A stretch of DNA of 64,000 nt from G963692885 sp964658655 (GTDB lineage: Bacteria > Acidobacteriota > Terriglobia > Terriglobales > Acidobacteriaceae). Shown here in pieces: positions 1 to 8,707 of this stretch. Numbering within the stretch: position 1 is the stretch's first letter; every line of letters begins with the position of its first letter. The stretch covers positions 4,640 to 68,639 of the forward strand of contig CAZZZL010000019.1 of the NCBI GenBank assembly GCA_964658655.1, given 5' to 3'. The translations under genes were made by a program, and so were the position numbers. The notes under the pieces are model-generated. The model ran no database searches. It was not told where the DNA came from and saw only the letters and a list, made by a program, of their open reading frames with translations.

Positions 1-296
1 TTGAGCGCCTGCCCATCGGCTCGCAGGCTCAGCCCGTCAACCAGTTCACTTCCGCGCTTCGCGAGAAATTGTGCAATACCAGCCTGGTCGGTCGCGGAGA
101 TGTTGTATTGCTGCAGTTCCTGGTAGGTCGGAATTTCGGCTAGGTCAATGAAGTAATGCAGCTCGATGCCATCCGGCTGAAGTGTGATCTTCGTGTAATG
201 GTTCACGCTGAAATTGCCCATCGGATGCGCAAAACATAAGCGAACGGGGGCAAGCAGAAACGCCAGCAGGAATAGCAGGATGCGCTTACTGAACAT
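1..296 (-). CDS. NicO/HupE-like membrane transporter, N-terminal part (runs off left edge)
   Basis: The reading frame opens with ATG at 296 and is still open at base 1, giving about 98 residues. It begins with a signal peptide or first membrane helix (MFSKRILLFLLAFLLAPVRL) followed by CFAHPMGNFSVNHYTKI. A His-Pro-Met-Gly-Asn-Phe start to the mature part is what I know from the extracytoplasmic N-terminal domain of acidobacterial and myxobacterial NicO/HupE-UreJ-type transporters; the membrane part lies outside the window. The start codon lies inside the 3' end of the preceding TPR gene (11 bases shared), so the two are probably translationally coupled. Substrate (nickel, cobalt or other) cannot be told from this fragment. 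Confidence 0.55.
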   Translation of the reverse strand, partial: MFSKRILLFLLAFLLAPVRLCFAHPMGNFSVNHYTKITLQPDGIELHYFIDLAEIPTYQELQQYNISATDQAGIAQFLAKRGSELVDGLSLRADGQAL

Positions 297-3006
297 TGAT
301 GGCCTTCTGCTGAGAAGTTTTACTGCTGGAAACGATGGAGGCGAGCGTTGACTGCGGAGACATGGAATCTAACTGCTGACGAGCGGCTGGCGCATACAAT
401 ACACTGAATTGTGGATTGATGCTCAGGGCTTCGCGTAATTGTGTGACCGCCTGCGCCTGGTCTCCCAGTCTGGCAGAGATCATCCCGGCGTGGAACAGCA
501 GCATGGGATCTTTTGTGCCGAGGCGAGAGGCGTGAGCCATGGCATCTTTCGCTTCAGCAAGTTTGCCGTTCTTATAGAGAGACCAGGCCAATGCATCCCA
601 GGTGTAGATATCGCTGCGTACCTCGAACTCTTTGCGCGCCAGGGCGAGCGATTCTTCCAGGTTACGATCGTGATCTGCGTAGAAGAGCGCCAGGTCGCGA
701 TTGTGCAGGACCTGATTGATGTGACCCAGCAGACCGATGTATTGCACAAGCTTGTATTGCTTTTCAGCATCAGCAGAGTCGCCGGTCTTTTTATAGACGT
801 CACCCAGTTCGGCGATATAGATCGGCATAGGGACTACTGCTATCGCGCTTTGATAAAGCGTAATGGCTTCCTTGTATTTGCCCTGGCTTGCACGCACTTT
901 GCCGAGACCAGCGAGGGCACGGTAGTCTCCCGGATAGACGGTTAGCGCAGTCAAATAAGCATCGGCTGCTGCTGGAATTTTCCCGGCCTGATAGGAGAAT
1001 TCGCCTAGTTCAAAGTAGAGCCACGCAAGATTCTCGCTGGGAAGATGGGCCTGAACGCCTTCGTCAACAGCACTCTGCATCTCGGCGATAGCTCCATCGA
1101 CATCTCCTGCGATGAACTTCAAGTAAGCGGTGCGTGTCTGCTGTGCGTAGGCTTCTCGTGCTTCAAGGGGACCGGTGCTCGAGGGCTGCAATCGCGAGTA
1201 AGCGATACTCGCCTTCTCATACTCGCCCATGTCGGCATAGGCATCGCCAACGATGGCGAAAGCAGAGACGTCTCCAGAACCGAGGGCCAATGCCTTCTGG
1301 GCGTAGTCGAGAGCGTCGGTAAAACGATGTTCACCCATGCAAACTTCAGCCATGGACTCGAGAGGCGCGGTTGCGGAGAGGTCTGTACTCACCATGTCCA
1401 ACGACTTGGTCAAAGCCTGTTCTGCGAGCTGATAATCTTCGACGTCTCCGGTTTCCCGTGCGCGCTGGAAGAATGCTGCGCCCAACCCGGAGTAGGCAGC
1501 CGGATCTTTGGGATGTGCAGTGACCTGTGCCTGCATTTTGCGAATGATGCGATCGGTCCCGGTTGGTTTAGGGATCAGGAGCGTGGTCGGTATACCACCA
1601 TCGTCTTTTGTCTCTGCCACTGAGACAACTACAGGCGCCGCGGGCTTCGGCTCGTCCGGATTCACTGCCTGGATCTGAGGCACAGCAGAGATTGCCGCTG
1701 TGATTTGTGTGCTGTTGCCGATCTGCCTGCGAGCGTCTAGCGCAAAGATGGAGCTCGGATCTGCTTGCATGGCTGCGGCGAAGTTCTGCGCAGCTCCGTC
1801 GGGCTTGCTTAGCTTTAATGCGATCTGTCCAGCATGGTAAAAAACCTGTGCACTATGAATGCCGACGCTCAGCGCCCTCTGGATCTGCACGTCGGCTTCC
1901 ACATACTCTTCGTTTGCATAAAGCGCGGAAGCATAGGCATCGAGCGTCCAGACATCCTGGCGCTGTGCGACTCTCTGCTGTGCAAGGTGCAGCGCGTCAG
2001 CTTTCTTTTCCGGGCGGGAAGCGTAGTACAAGATCAAGTCGACATTGTCTTTGCTCGGCTGTCCTGATTCGGTTGCTGCAGCTGCAGCGAAGCGCGCAAA
2101 TGTTTCTGTAGCTGCTGGCTGCGTTGCCTGTCGCTGCGTCTCCGCCAGCAGGTAAAGTGTGTCAGCCTGTGAAGCATGTACGGCCTGTTGTCGTAAGAGA
2201 AGTGCTTGAAGAAGGCTAGCTGCCTCTGCTGGTTTTTTCTGCTCCAAACGGACGCGTGCCAGCAGCTTCGTTGTTTCCGGTGACTGCGTGCCAAGAGCTT
2301 CCGCGCCAGCAAGTACCTGGGCCGCTGCGTCAATCTGGCCAGAAGCGAGATCAACTGCTGCGATCTTGTTGGCTATATAGACTTGCTGCTCCGGGTCGAC
2401 TTGCGGTGTCTCACTATAAGCCTGATTCAGAAAATCGACTGCCCCGGAACCGTCCCCATAAAGCTCCCGCAGTTCTGCGCCCAGGATCAAGCCGGCCACG
2501 TTGTTGGGACGCATGTTGATCATCCACTGAACGGAAGAGTCTGCATCAACATACTTGCCCAAGGCTATATCGGCTTCGGCGACATAGCCATATACGGTCA
2601 CGTCGTCCGGTACCTTCTTGTTCAAATCTTTCGCGACTTCTAGAGCTTTACTGTAGTCGTTCGATTGGAGAAGAAGGGCCGCATTCGCTTTTGCGAGTTG
2701 AAAGTCGTCAGGAGCGAAGCTCCGGGCTTTCTGAATGGCGGCATCCGCCTGCACAAGGTACGCCGGGTTGCCAGTGTCGCGAGACAGTCGTATGCATGCC
2801 AGCGCAAGTTCGTTATAGCCCTGCGCGCGTTTTGGATTCCGGTCGATCTGGCGCTGTGCTTCATCCGCACGCTGTTGATCAGCACTTCTTGACGCAGTAG
2901 TCGCTGAGAGACTCGTCAGTGGTGCGATCCTCTGCGCGCATAGAGAGGCGGCAAAACACAAGTGGGTCGTAAGGATAGCGTTCGCCAGATTGAACTGTTT
3001 TTTCAT
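286..3006 (-). CDS. Large periplasmic TPR-repeat protein
   Basis: A 906-residue protein with an N-terminal signal peptide (hydrophobic stretch NAILTTHLCFAASLCA, likely cleaved near residue 24) and then an almost continuous array of 34-residue tetratricopeptide units (typical A/G/Y/P spacing such as AYSGLGAAFFQRA, AIVGDAYADMGEYEKA, LAWSLYKNGKLAEAK). There is no enzymatic domain. TPR arrays are protein-binding scaffolds, so an extracytoplasmic assembly or chaperone role is inferred. It sits between a DUF4331 gene (108 bases upstream, same strand) and the NicO/HupE-like gene that overlaps its stop, which suggests that the three work together. Its partner is unknown. Confidence 0.85.
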   Translation of the reverse strand: MKKQFNLANAILTTHLCFAASLCAQRIAPLTSLSATTASRSADQQRADEAQRQIDRNPKRAQGYNELALACIRLSRDTGNPAYLVQADAAIQKARSFAPDDFQLAKANAALLLQSNDYSKALEVAKDLNKKVPDDVTVYGYVAEADIALGKYVDADSSVQWMINMRPNNVAGLILGAELRELYGDGSGAVDFLNQAYSETPQVDPEQQVYIANKIAAVDLASGQIDAAAQVLAGAEALGTQSPETTKLLARVRLEQKKPAEAASLLQALLLRQQAVHASQADTLYLLAETQRQATQPAATETFARFAAAAATESGQPSKDNVDLILYYASRPEKKADALHLAQQRVAQRQDVWTLDAYASALYANEEYVEADVQIQRALSVGIHSAQVFYHAGQIALKLSKPDGAAQNFAAAMQADPSSIFALDARRQIGNSTQITAAISAVPQIQAVNPDEPKPAAPVVVSVAETKDDGGIPTTLLIPKPTGTDRIIRKMQAQVTAHPKDPAAYSGLGAAFFQRARETGDVEDYQLAEQALTKSLDMVSTDLSATAPLESMAEVCMGEHRFTDALDYAQKALALGSGDVSAFAIVGDAYADMGEYEKASIAYSRLQPSSTGPLEAREAYAQQTRTAYLKFIAGDVDGAIAEMQSAVDEGVQAHLPSENLAWLYFELGEFSYQAGKIPAAADAYLTALTVYPGDYRALAGLGKVRASQGKYKEAITLYQSAIAVVPMPIYIAELGDVYKKTGDSADAEKQYKLVQYIGLLGHINQVLHNRDLALFYADHDRNLEESLALARKEFEVRSDIYTWDALAWSLYKNGKLAEAKDAMAHASRLGTKDPMLLFHAGMISARLGDQAQAVTQLREALSINPQFSVLYAPAARQQLDSMSPQSTLASIVSSSKTSQQKAINVQ

Positions 3007-3114
3007 CGGTGGCCTATGGAATTAGTACGTTGTCAACCCTCCTGGAGGATTCCTGCGTAACGGCTGATAAGCACGATTGCTCAGAATCCCCCATTCAGAG
3101 AGTTTTTGGCCTGT

Positions 3115-4743
3115 TTACTTCACAGGGCAAGTGGTATTGCCGCCCTGATCTGCCGGTGGGGCAGCATCCGAGTTACTGCTTCCGGCCGTTGGTTGAATGC
3201 CACAGCCGACTTCTGACGGATCGATATGACGGCTATCGCGTCCGCTGTAGGCGTAATGCACATAGGGAAATGTTTCCTGCGTCGCAACGTCGGGCGCATT
3301 CACACCATCACCAATAGCATTATTCGGGAAGACGTCGTACTTCGCATTGAGCACGCCGCCGCCTACTACCCGAGCTGCGATATCAGTTACGTCGTCGGTG
3401 AGACGACGGCCATCGGGGAAGCCGGCAAGGTCGCCTGCGAGGACGCCCATGCGCTTACGTTTACCGACCGGGGTTGGTGGGACGCCGGTGTTCAAGCGCA
3501 AGAGGTCTGCCGCTGGTCCAGGAGGTGTGCCCTTTGCTGCGATTGGAGCCATGTAGGTGAAGAGCAGTTCAAGGTCCGTACGGGGCGGAGGAGGGATGTT
3601 GATTCCGTAAATTGCGTTGAAGATGCGCGGTAGTGTTGGATCGACTGCGAATGATGCGAATTGAATATCATTCTTCGGCTGATCCATACTCCAGCGATCT
3701 TTATATCCGGTGCCGACGATCAACTCATTGATTAACGGATTGGCAAGACGCTGTACCTGATAATAGGGACCACCGTACTCTGCCGGCAGTGGCGAACGAC
3801 GGACCGTTACCTGTGGACGCGAAGTGGTCGCCCAAGACCCGATGGTTGCTTTTGGATCCGTAGCAGCATGCCGCTTTCCATCGCTGGTCAGCATGGAAAT
3901 GGGCACTTCGATCACGATTGTGTTGACGTTGAAACCGGATACTGCGTTCGGCGCCAGGTTGGTATGGTCATCTGCATCCTGCGCAGCAGTCAGCACGCCG
4001 GGAGTTCCGGACCCTGTCTCGCGAAAGTTGAAGCTGTCGAATGCGGCTCCGAGATCAATGAAGAATGGATCAGCGACGGTGCCGGCAAAGACCCGAATGT
4101 CGTCGGAACCTCCACTGCTCAGAGTATGAATGCCCTGTGCTGCGAGAGCATCATAGTCCGGCATCGTTCGCGCCCCGACATTGCTCGGAACGGCGTACAG
4201 CGGATCGCCGCCAGATGCTTCGAGCTTGGTGGAATGACCGTTCTTGACCATGGTGACTGAGTAGTTTTGACGGACACCAAGACCTGCTGCACCTGGACCG
4301 TCAAGCGATGTGATGGCGGGAGGAACGACTTCTGTTCCGGGCTTCACCGGAGCAGGCGAATTGGCCGGAGCCTTCAATCCGGATCCGGCGCCTGCGGCAG
4401 AGGTGAAGAGAGTTGGCGCTCTGTATTCGGTGTTAAAGCGAAATTGGAATGTCACATCGGCAACGGCGTCAAATGTGTTGTCGACCTTGATCTCGTAAAG
4501 GACGTTCGGATCAAATGGGAAGTAGTTTGGCCCATTGCTCGGTTCGAGAAATGGATCGACGTTCATAATGAAGGTGACGCGGTCTGGATGATCGTAGCTG
4601 ACAAAGGAATAAAAGTCAGTAATGTCAGCTGCGTGATCGAGAGCAGTGATTGGGGCTTCACGATGGCTTGATGCAAATGACGAGTGGGGCGTCATGCACA
4701 CCATGCACATAGCGACTGCTAGTGAAATAGGGCGTCTCAACAT
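3115..4743 (-). CDS. DUF4331 domain secreted protein
   Basis: 542 residues from the ATG at 4743. An upstream in-frame start at 4794 would add 17 residues, but the ATG at 4743 puts the signal peptide (MLRRPISLAVAMCMVCM...SSFA) at the N-terminus. The mature protein starts SSHREAPITALDHAADITDF, the signature of DUF4331, and continues with the family's calcium-protein-like blocks (YSFVSYDHPDRVTFIMNVDPF, FRFNTEYR). The function of DUF4331 is not established; the proteins are exported and often sit with TPR and transporter genes, as here. It is first in a minus-strand unit with the TPR gene. The low-GC stretch after 4800 is the likely promoter region, although I could not fix -35/-10 boxes. Confidence 0.88.
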   Translation of the reverse strand: MLRRPISLAVAMCMVCMTPHSSFASSHREAPITALDHAADITDFYSFVSYDHPDRVTFIMNVDPFLEPSNGPNYFPFDPNVLYEIKVDNTFDAVADVTFQFRFNTEYRAPTLFTSAAGAGSGLKAPANSPAPVKPGTEVVPPAITSLDGPGAAGLGVRQNYSVTMVKNGHSTKLEASGGDPLYAVPSNVGARTMPDYDALAAQGIHTLSSGGSDDIRVFAGTVADPFFIDLGAAFDSFNFRETGSGTPGVLTAAQDADDHTNLAPNAVSGFNVNTIVIEVPISMLTSDGKRHAATDPKATIGSWATTSRPQVTVRRSPLPAEYGGPYYQVQRLANPLINELIVGTGYKDRWSMDQPKNDIQFASFAVDPTLPRIFNAIYGINIPPPPRTDLELLFTYMAPIAAKGTPPGPAADLLRLNTGVPPTPVGKRKRMGVLAGDLAGFPDGRRLTDDVTDIAARVVGGGVLNAKYDVFPNNAIGDGVNAPDVATQETFPYVHYAYSGRDSRHIDPSEVGCGIQPTAGSSNSDAAPPADQGGNTTCPVK

Positions 4744-5048
4744 GGCTGGTCTCCGGTGAAAGTCTCGCTGATAGGGCAAATCCCCGTCGAACAAAGTTCA
4801 CGGGAGGTTGCGAGGATCTCGACGTACGCAGCGATCCTAGACCTAAAGACTGCATGTTGGAAACAACATAAAGCTATTATTTTGTGAAGTTTACTTAGTA
4901 ATCGTAAGTCGCATTACGTACGGCGAGCCTAAGTGGATTTGAAAGTACAAAATCATCTTTGGTCATCTCAAACCTTTGTTACCTGCTGCGACAGCGAGAT
5001 TGCCATAGCACGCTTACGGAACTCCTTTCCATGAACAGCGAAGCTGAT
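4744..5048. other. Low-GC intergenic stretch left of the assembly gap
   Basis: No convincing gene. The stretch around 4860-4970 is clearly more AT-rich than the flanks and probably carries the promoter of the minus-strand DUF4331 unit. Short open frames running into the gap (minus strand, ending at 4968) show no family signature that I recognise. Confidence 0.5.
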
Positions 5049-5148
5049 NNNNNNNNNNNNNNNNNNNNNNNNNNNNNNNNNNNNNNNNNNNNNNNNNNNN
5101 NNNNNNNNNNNNNNNNNNNNNNNNNNNNNNNNNNNNNNNNNNNNNNNN
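5049..5148. other. Assembly gap of 100 Ns
   Basis: Exactly 100 consecutive Ns, the conventional length for a gap of unknown size. Anything that reads across it is not a real protein. True distance and continuity between the two sides are unknown. Confidence 0.99.
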
Positions 5149-5486
5149 GCAATCCCCCAATGCATTTTCGTACCGGTAACAATGGCTCGCTTGCTCAATC
5201 GTCTCTGGCTTCATGGCTAAACTGTCACGTGAGCGTTCAAGCTGGGCTTTCATTTCAGCGTTAAATATTCTGGAGGCAAAATTCGTTGCCGTAAAACCAG
5301 GCGAGATGACAGTGACCCGCAGCTTGTCGCCGGCTTCCTGCCTAAAACCGTCTGAATCGCTGGTACCGCAGCCTTGGTGCCAGCGTAGCAGCCAGTTACC
5401 GAAGCCAACAAGGTGACACATACTCCGTGAAGGGCGAGCTCGTGGGTCAAGGCAGACCGGTGCATGCCTGATAGTTTCGTAGCCAA
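5149..5486 (-). pseudogene. Degraded short-chain dehydrogenase/reductase fragment
   Basis: Two minus-strand frames carry adjacent pieces of a classical SDR. GCYAGTKAAVPAIQTV (the YxxxK active-site helix) is in one frame, and from about 5345 the next frame continues as GFRQEAGDKLRVTVISPGF, then TATNFA and AEMKAQLERSRDSLAMKPETI. Joining them needs a single-base shift near 5345. After PETI the similarity fades into the gap. The N-terminal Rossmann half (TGxxxGIG) is not recognisable upstream. Either a dead gene or a gene spoiled by low-quality sequence beside the scaffold gap. Confidence 0.75.
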
Positions 5487-5630
5487 CTAATCAAGCCGTA
5501 CAACTAATCGGAACTTCTGCGGATGATCCTGAGAGCCGATGATTGTAGATGCTCACCTGCCGGACCACTCGTCAACCAAGGCAATTTACCGGTCACCGGC
5601 ATGCCCTCAACGTGTCGAGGCTTAATCCGA

Positions 5631-6092
5631 CTAAGCGCCAAACTGCGACAAGTGATGGTCGAGGTGTTTGTACATGAGAATCGCCCACTGATGTGGCTTG
5701 AGCGGCCCAAAGAAAGGATGCGGGTGTCGAGAGCAGCACGCTTCACCCATTGAAGCGAATCTATCGACGGTTTCGCTAAGCTTGTTTCGTTCCCAATCAA
5801 ATCCGCTTTTTGTAGAGACCGGTACGAAAAGCTCTGGCACGGAGGGCGAGTTGCGCCGCATCGGTTTATCGTTGCCGAAAACGATCGGTTTGATGAGAAG
5901 GCCAATTACAATGCTAGGAAACGGAGCCCGCCTCGGATTAATGACGCCCATGGCCATGTGAAGGCCAGCCGTGCAATGGGAAAGCATTTGAGTGATTGGC
6001 AGCTGACCCCACTGCCGCTCACTGTCGGGGCGTAGGCAGATTATCCGTTGATGCGTGTCTTTAAGCAGAACCGGATCGAAGAGGTTCTTCAT
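5631..6092 (-). CDS. DUF1569 (DinB-superfamily) protein
   Basis: 153 residues with the features of the DUF1569 group of DinB-like four-helix proteins: RQWGQLPITQMLSHCTAGL, the block KPIVFGNDKPMRRNSP, and the C-terminal HPFFGPLKPHQWAILMYKHL followed by DHHLSQFG. The three histidines that bind metal in DinB folds are plausibly His in LSHC and the two in KHLDHH. The family is thought to include metal-dependent thiol transferases, but no substrate is known for this branch. It is one of the few intact genes in the surrounding decayed region. Confidence 0.82.
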   Translation of the reverse strand: MKNLFDPVLLKDTHQRIICLRPDSERQWGQLPITQMLSHCTAGLHMAMGVINPRRAPFPSIVIGLLIKPIVFGNDKPMRRNSPSVPELFVPVSTKSGFDWERNKLSETVDRFASMGEACCSRHPHPFFGPLKPHQWAILMYKHLDHHLSQFGA

Positions 6093-6305
6093 GGCAATGT
6101 GGGTTTGAACGCAGACTTTCTTTGTCGACTCACTTTTCCTTTACAGTCGGACACCGGAACATACTATCGGTAAGTTCGCTTTGCTGCCGTAGCTCACAAT
6201 AACCCGAATTTCAGATTCCAATCCTCTCGACCTCATCGATGCAAAGTCAAGCGAAATATCGATTGCTGACATGCGTAAGATGATCGCGAGCTTTGGAGGC
6301 GCCTT

Positions 6306-6918
6306 GTGGCGAAGTCTATTCCAGCAGTCGTTCTCGCGGCGCTATTCCTTCCAAGTATTGGCTTAGCAAAGGATAAGACCACACTGCCCGCGTATGTTCT
6401 TCAGGCACACACAGTCGCAGTCATTATTCATCCGGATGCAGGCATCGACCTTGAACAGCCAGATGCAAACAAAATTGCGCAGAGGGACTTAGAGGCAGCA
6501 TTGCTGAATTGGGGTCGGTTGATCCAACAATTTCACGACAGAACGCGGACCTCATCATCGTTGTTCGTAAAGGCAACGGCAGATCGTACAGGACACCATT
6601 ACAGATCCGCGACAAAACAATAGGCCTGGTGCCGTTGTTCCTCCGGACAACGGAATGTCGATAGGCGCGCAGCACGGTCCCCGGCCGGGCATTGCCGATG
6701 CTTCTAACTCGCAGAGTGGTGGATTTCGCTCCCAGGCGGAGATAGCTCAACAGGATGATGCGTTTACCGTGTACAGGGGTGGAGTGGAGGATCCCTTAAT
6801 TAGCAGTCCGGCTTGGCGGTTTGTTGCCAAGAAAGGTCTGCACGCCCACGATGTTCCAGCTGTTGAAGCATTCAGAAAGGCTATCGCCGAGGCAGAAAAG
6901 AAAGCTGCGAAACCTTGA
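6306..6918 (+). pseudogene. Frameshifted acidobacterial secreted protein of unknown function
   Basis: The frame opens with GTG at 6306 and a signal peptide (AVVLAALFLPSIGLA), then KDKTTLPAYVLQAHTVAVII. The frame is lost twice: between about 6515 and 6540 it moves to a second frame reading SRQNADLIIVVRKGNG, and near 6579 to a third reading QIVQDTITDPRQNNRPGAVV and on to DDAFTVYRGG, SPAWRFVAKKGLH and AVEAFRKAIAEAEKKAAKP at 6918. Each change fits loss of one base. Read together the three segments give one continuous protein of about 203 residues, of a type I know as a conserved acidobacterial hypothetical. No function is known. Confidence 0.75.
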
Positions 6919-7153
6919 CGTTCGGAGGCCTAGGCCTCGAACAACCAAAGCCTGCGCACTGCACTAGATCGAATAGTGTGGACGAACCTTCATGTCTAAC
7001 GCATGGTAAACACAATTATCACGTGTGAAGAGCTGAGCATTGCGGAAGATCTAAGCTGTGAGAAGTTGCTGAAAAGGTTCTAAATCCGGACGAGACCTCG
7101 GTCTGGATTGTACGGTTGAGCGTGGAGGGGCAGGCTCATGTAAGCTCCCTGGT

Positions 7154-7797
7154 ATGAAGATGATGATATTTGCGTTGCCTCTTGCGCTGTTGAGTTTGCG
7201 ATCGATAGACCTGGCTGCGCAGAGTGCCGCTCCTGCATCGCCTGCAGTCTCTAGAGTCCATCAACTTGAGATAGAGGATCAGTCTGAAAATCCTGGAAAT
7301 ATCTCAGAGGCGGATTTCTACCGGCACGGGGATGCGCGTCGTGCGGAGATTCGCCAACTTCTTGCAGAGGGAAAGCTCATCTCAGGGGAAGATTTTTCGG
7401 ATGCTGCGCTGATCTTTCAGCATGGCGAGAAACCGGAAGACTTTCTCTTCGCGCATGTTTTGCTGTCGAAGGACTGATCCGCGGGGTTTCAGCAGATAAG
7501 TGGATAGCCGCAGCGACCCTTGACCGTTATCTCCAGGCGGTGAATCAACCACAGATCTTTGGAACACAATACCCTGCGGATAAGGCAGCGGGGAATGTGC
7601 CTAAACCACAGGTCGACCCGCACGTGGTCAATATCCAGCGTACGCAGCAGCCCTACGACTCTAAGCTGCTTCCGGACATGGTGCGTCAGGATTTTTGCGT
7701 GCCGGACATCAACCAACAGCAAAAGAATCTTGCAATCTTAGATACTGGTCATAAGCCTGACAGTAAGCTGATGCGAGCGACAACATGCCCCCAGTAG
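7154..7797 (+). pseudogene. Frameshifted secreted protein of unknown function
   Basis: First part 7154-7477: signal peptide (MKMMIFALPLALLSL), then DFSDAALIFQHGEKPEDFLF and AHVLLSKD before a stop at 7475. Directly after the stop another frame continues as RGVSADKWIAAATLDRYLQA, VNQPQIFGTQYPA and ends CVPDINQQQKNLAIL... at 7797. Ending one half and starting the other at the same point indicates a single frameshift around 7470-7480. A family with an iFQHG...A-TLDRYLQ...QPQIFGTQ pattern is familiar from acidobacterial genomes without a known role. The combined product would be about 213 residues. Confidence 0.72.
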
Positions 7798-7938
7798 ACA
7801 AGGACTGAGTAATTACAAGGTCATCTCGGCAAGACCAAGAGTGTTCTTATATCGGCACGCGCTCCGGTTGATACCGTTTAGGATGGTTGGCGAATTTGGT
7901 TATTGGAAACCGTCTCGCCTTTTTGGCAAGAGCTAGGT

Positions 7939-8100
7939 ATGAGTATGTCTAACGCCATTGTCCTGTGTCTTCTTGTTCTCGGCTCGCTTGTCTACTTGCA
8001 TGGAGCAAATGCTCAAGTCGCTGCGGTCCTAGGTCGCGGATCAGAAACGCGTTTTGCAGACTCAATGCCCGCGGAACATTCGCCTCTCGCCTCCTACTGA
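7939..8100 (+). pseudogene. Possible remnant of a small exported protein
   Basis: A 53-residue frame starts MSMSNAIVLCLLVLGSLVYL, a clean signal-peptide-like segment, and then stops after about 33 further residues (AVLGRGSETRFADSMPAEHS) just before the cation-transporter remnant. It resembles the start of short acidobacterial exported proteins, but the body is missing. It may be a short real protein or a leftover leader. Confidence 0.25.
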
Positions 8101-8159
8101 GCAGCTACATAAAAGTAGAGGAGGTACAAACGGGCTTCTCTGCCGTGACGATTTCAATC

Positions 8160-8459
8160 GCCCATCCGGACACGAGTCGCCTTGGAATTGCGGTCACCGT
8201 AGGAGCCTTGCTCCTTATGCCAATGCTCGGCAGAGCAAAACGGATAGAAGCCAACAAGACCGGAAACAAAGCCTTGAGAGCGGATGCCGTTCAATCGGCT
8301 ACCTGTGCGTACCTGGCAGCTCTGACGTTTGCGAGTTTGGTCGTCCGTTCACTTGTTGGTATCGGGTGGCTTGACCAAGTAGCCGCGCTCGCCACCGTAC
8401 CGATCCTCATCGTCGAAGCAAGAAGAGCGCGGGCAGGGGTGGTCTGCGGTTGCTGCTAG
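8160..8459 (+). pseudogene. C-terminal remnant of a cation (CDF-like) transporter
   Basis: From about 8160 the frame reads PDTSRLGIAVTVGALLLMP, then KTGNKALRADAVQSATCAYL, and ends VEARRARAGVVCGCC. The ALxADAVQSxTCAYLAA block followed by a hydrophobic helix and a Cys-rich CGCC end is the C-terminal half of acidobacterial cation-efflux-type membrane proteins. The N-terminal helices that should precede it are absent; upstream sequence in this frame is unrelated. About three membrane helices remain. Inferred to be non-functional. Confidence 0.65.
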
Positions 8460-8707
8460 GGTGGCGCCAGTCTTGCTACGTCGCTTATCGGAAGCATCCC
8501 GCCAAAGGGTCCTCCGTTGGCGAGAACAGGCCGATCCGCTCCTTGAAACCCAAAGGCGACTCGGATCAATTCCGACAACGCGGCTTCCCGGTACCTACTA
8601 CGCGGAGGTCATCTCAGACTGTAGTCCCGGTGAAACATACCCATCCTGTGCAGTGTTCTATATTTATTCTGCGAATTGTGGCGGACCGATCGAAATCGGG
8701 AGGCATA

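Noticed and set aside
4968..5048. C-terminal end of the SDR gene left of the gap
   Set aside because: The minus-strand sequence ending SLSQQVTKV does not match the usual SDR C-terminus, so I did not join it to the fragment on the right.
4968..5198. Frames reading across the N-gap
   Set aside because: They contain runs of undetermined residues; the gap size is unknown, so the frame across it has no meaning.
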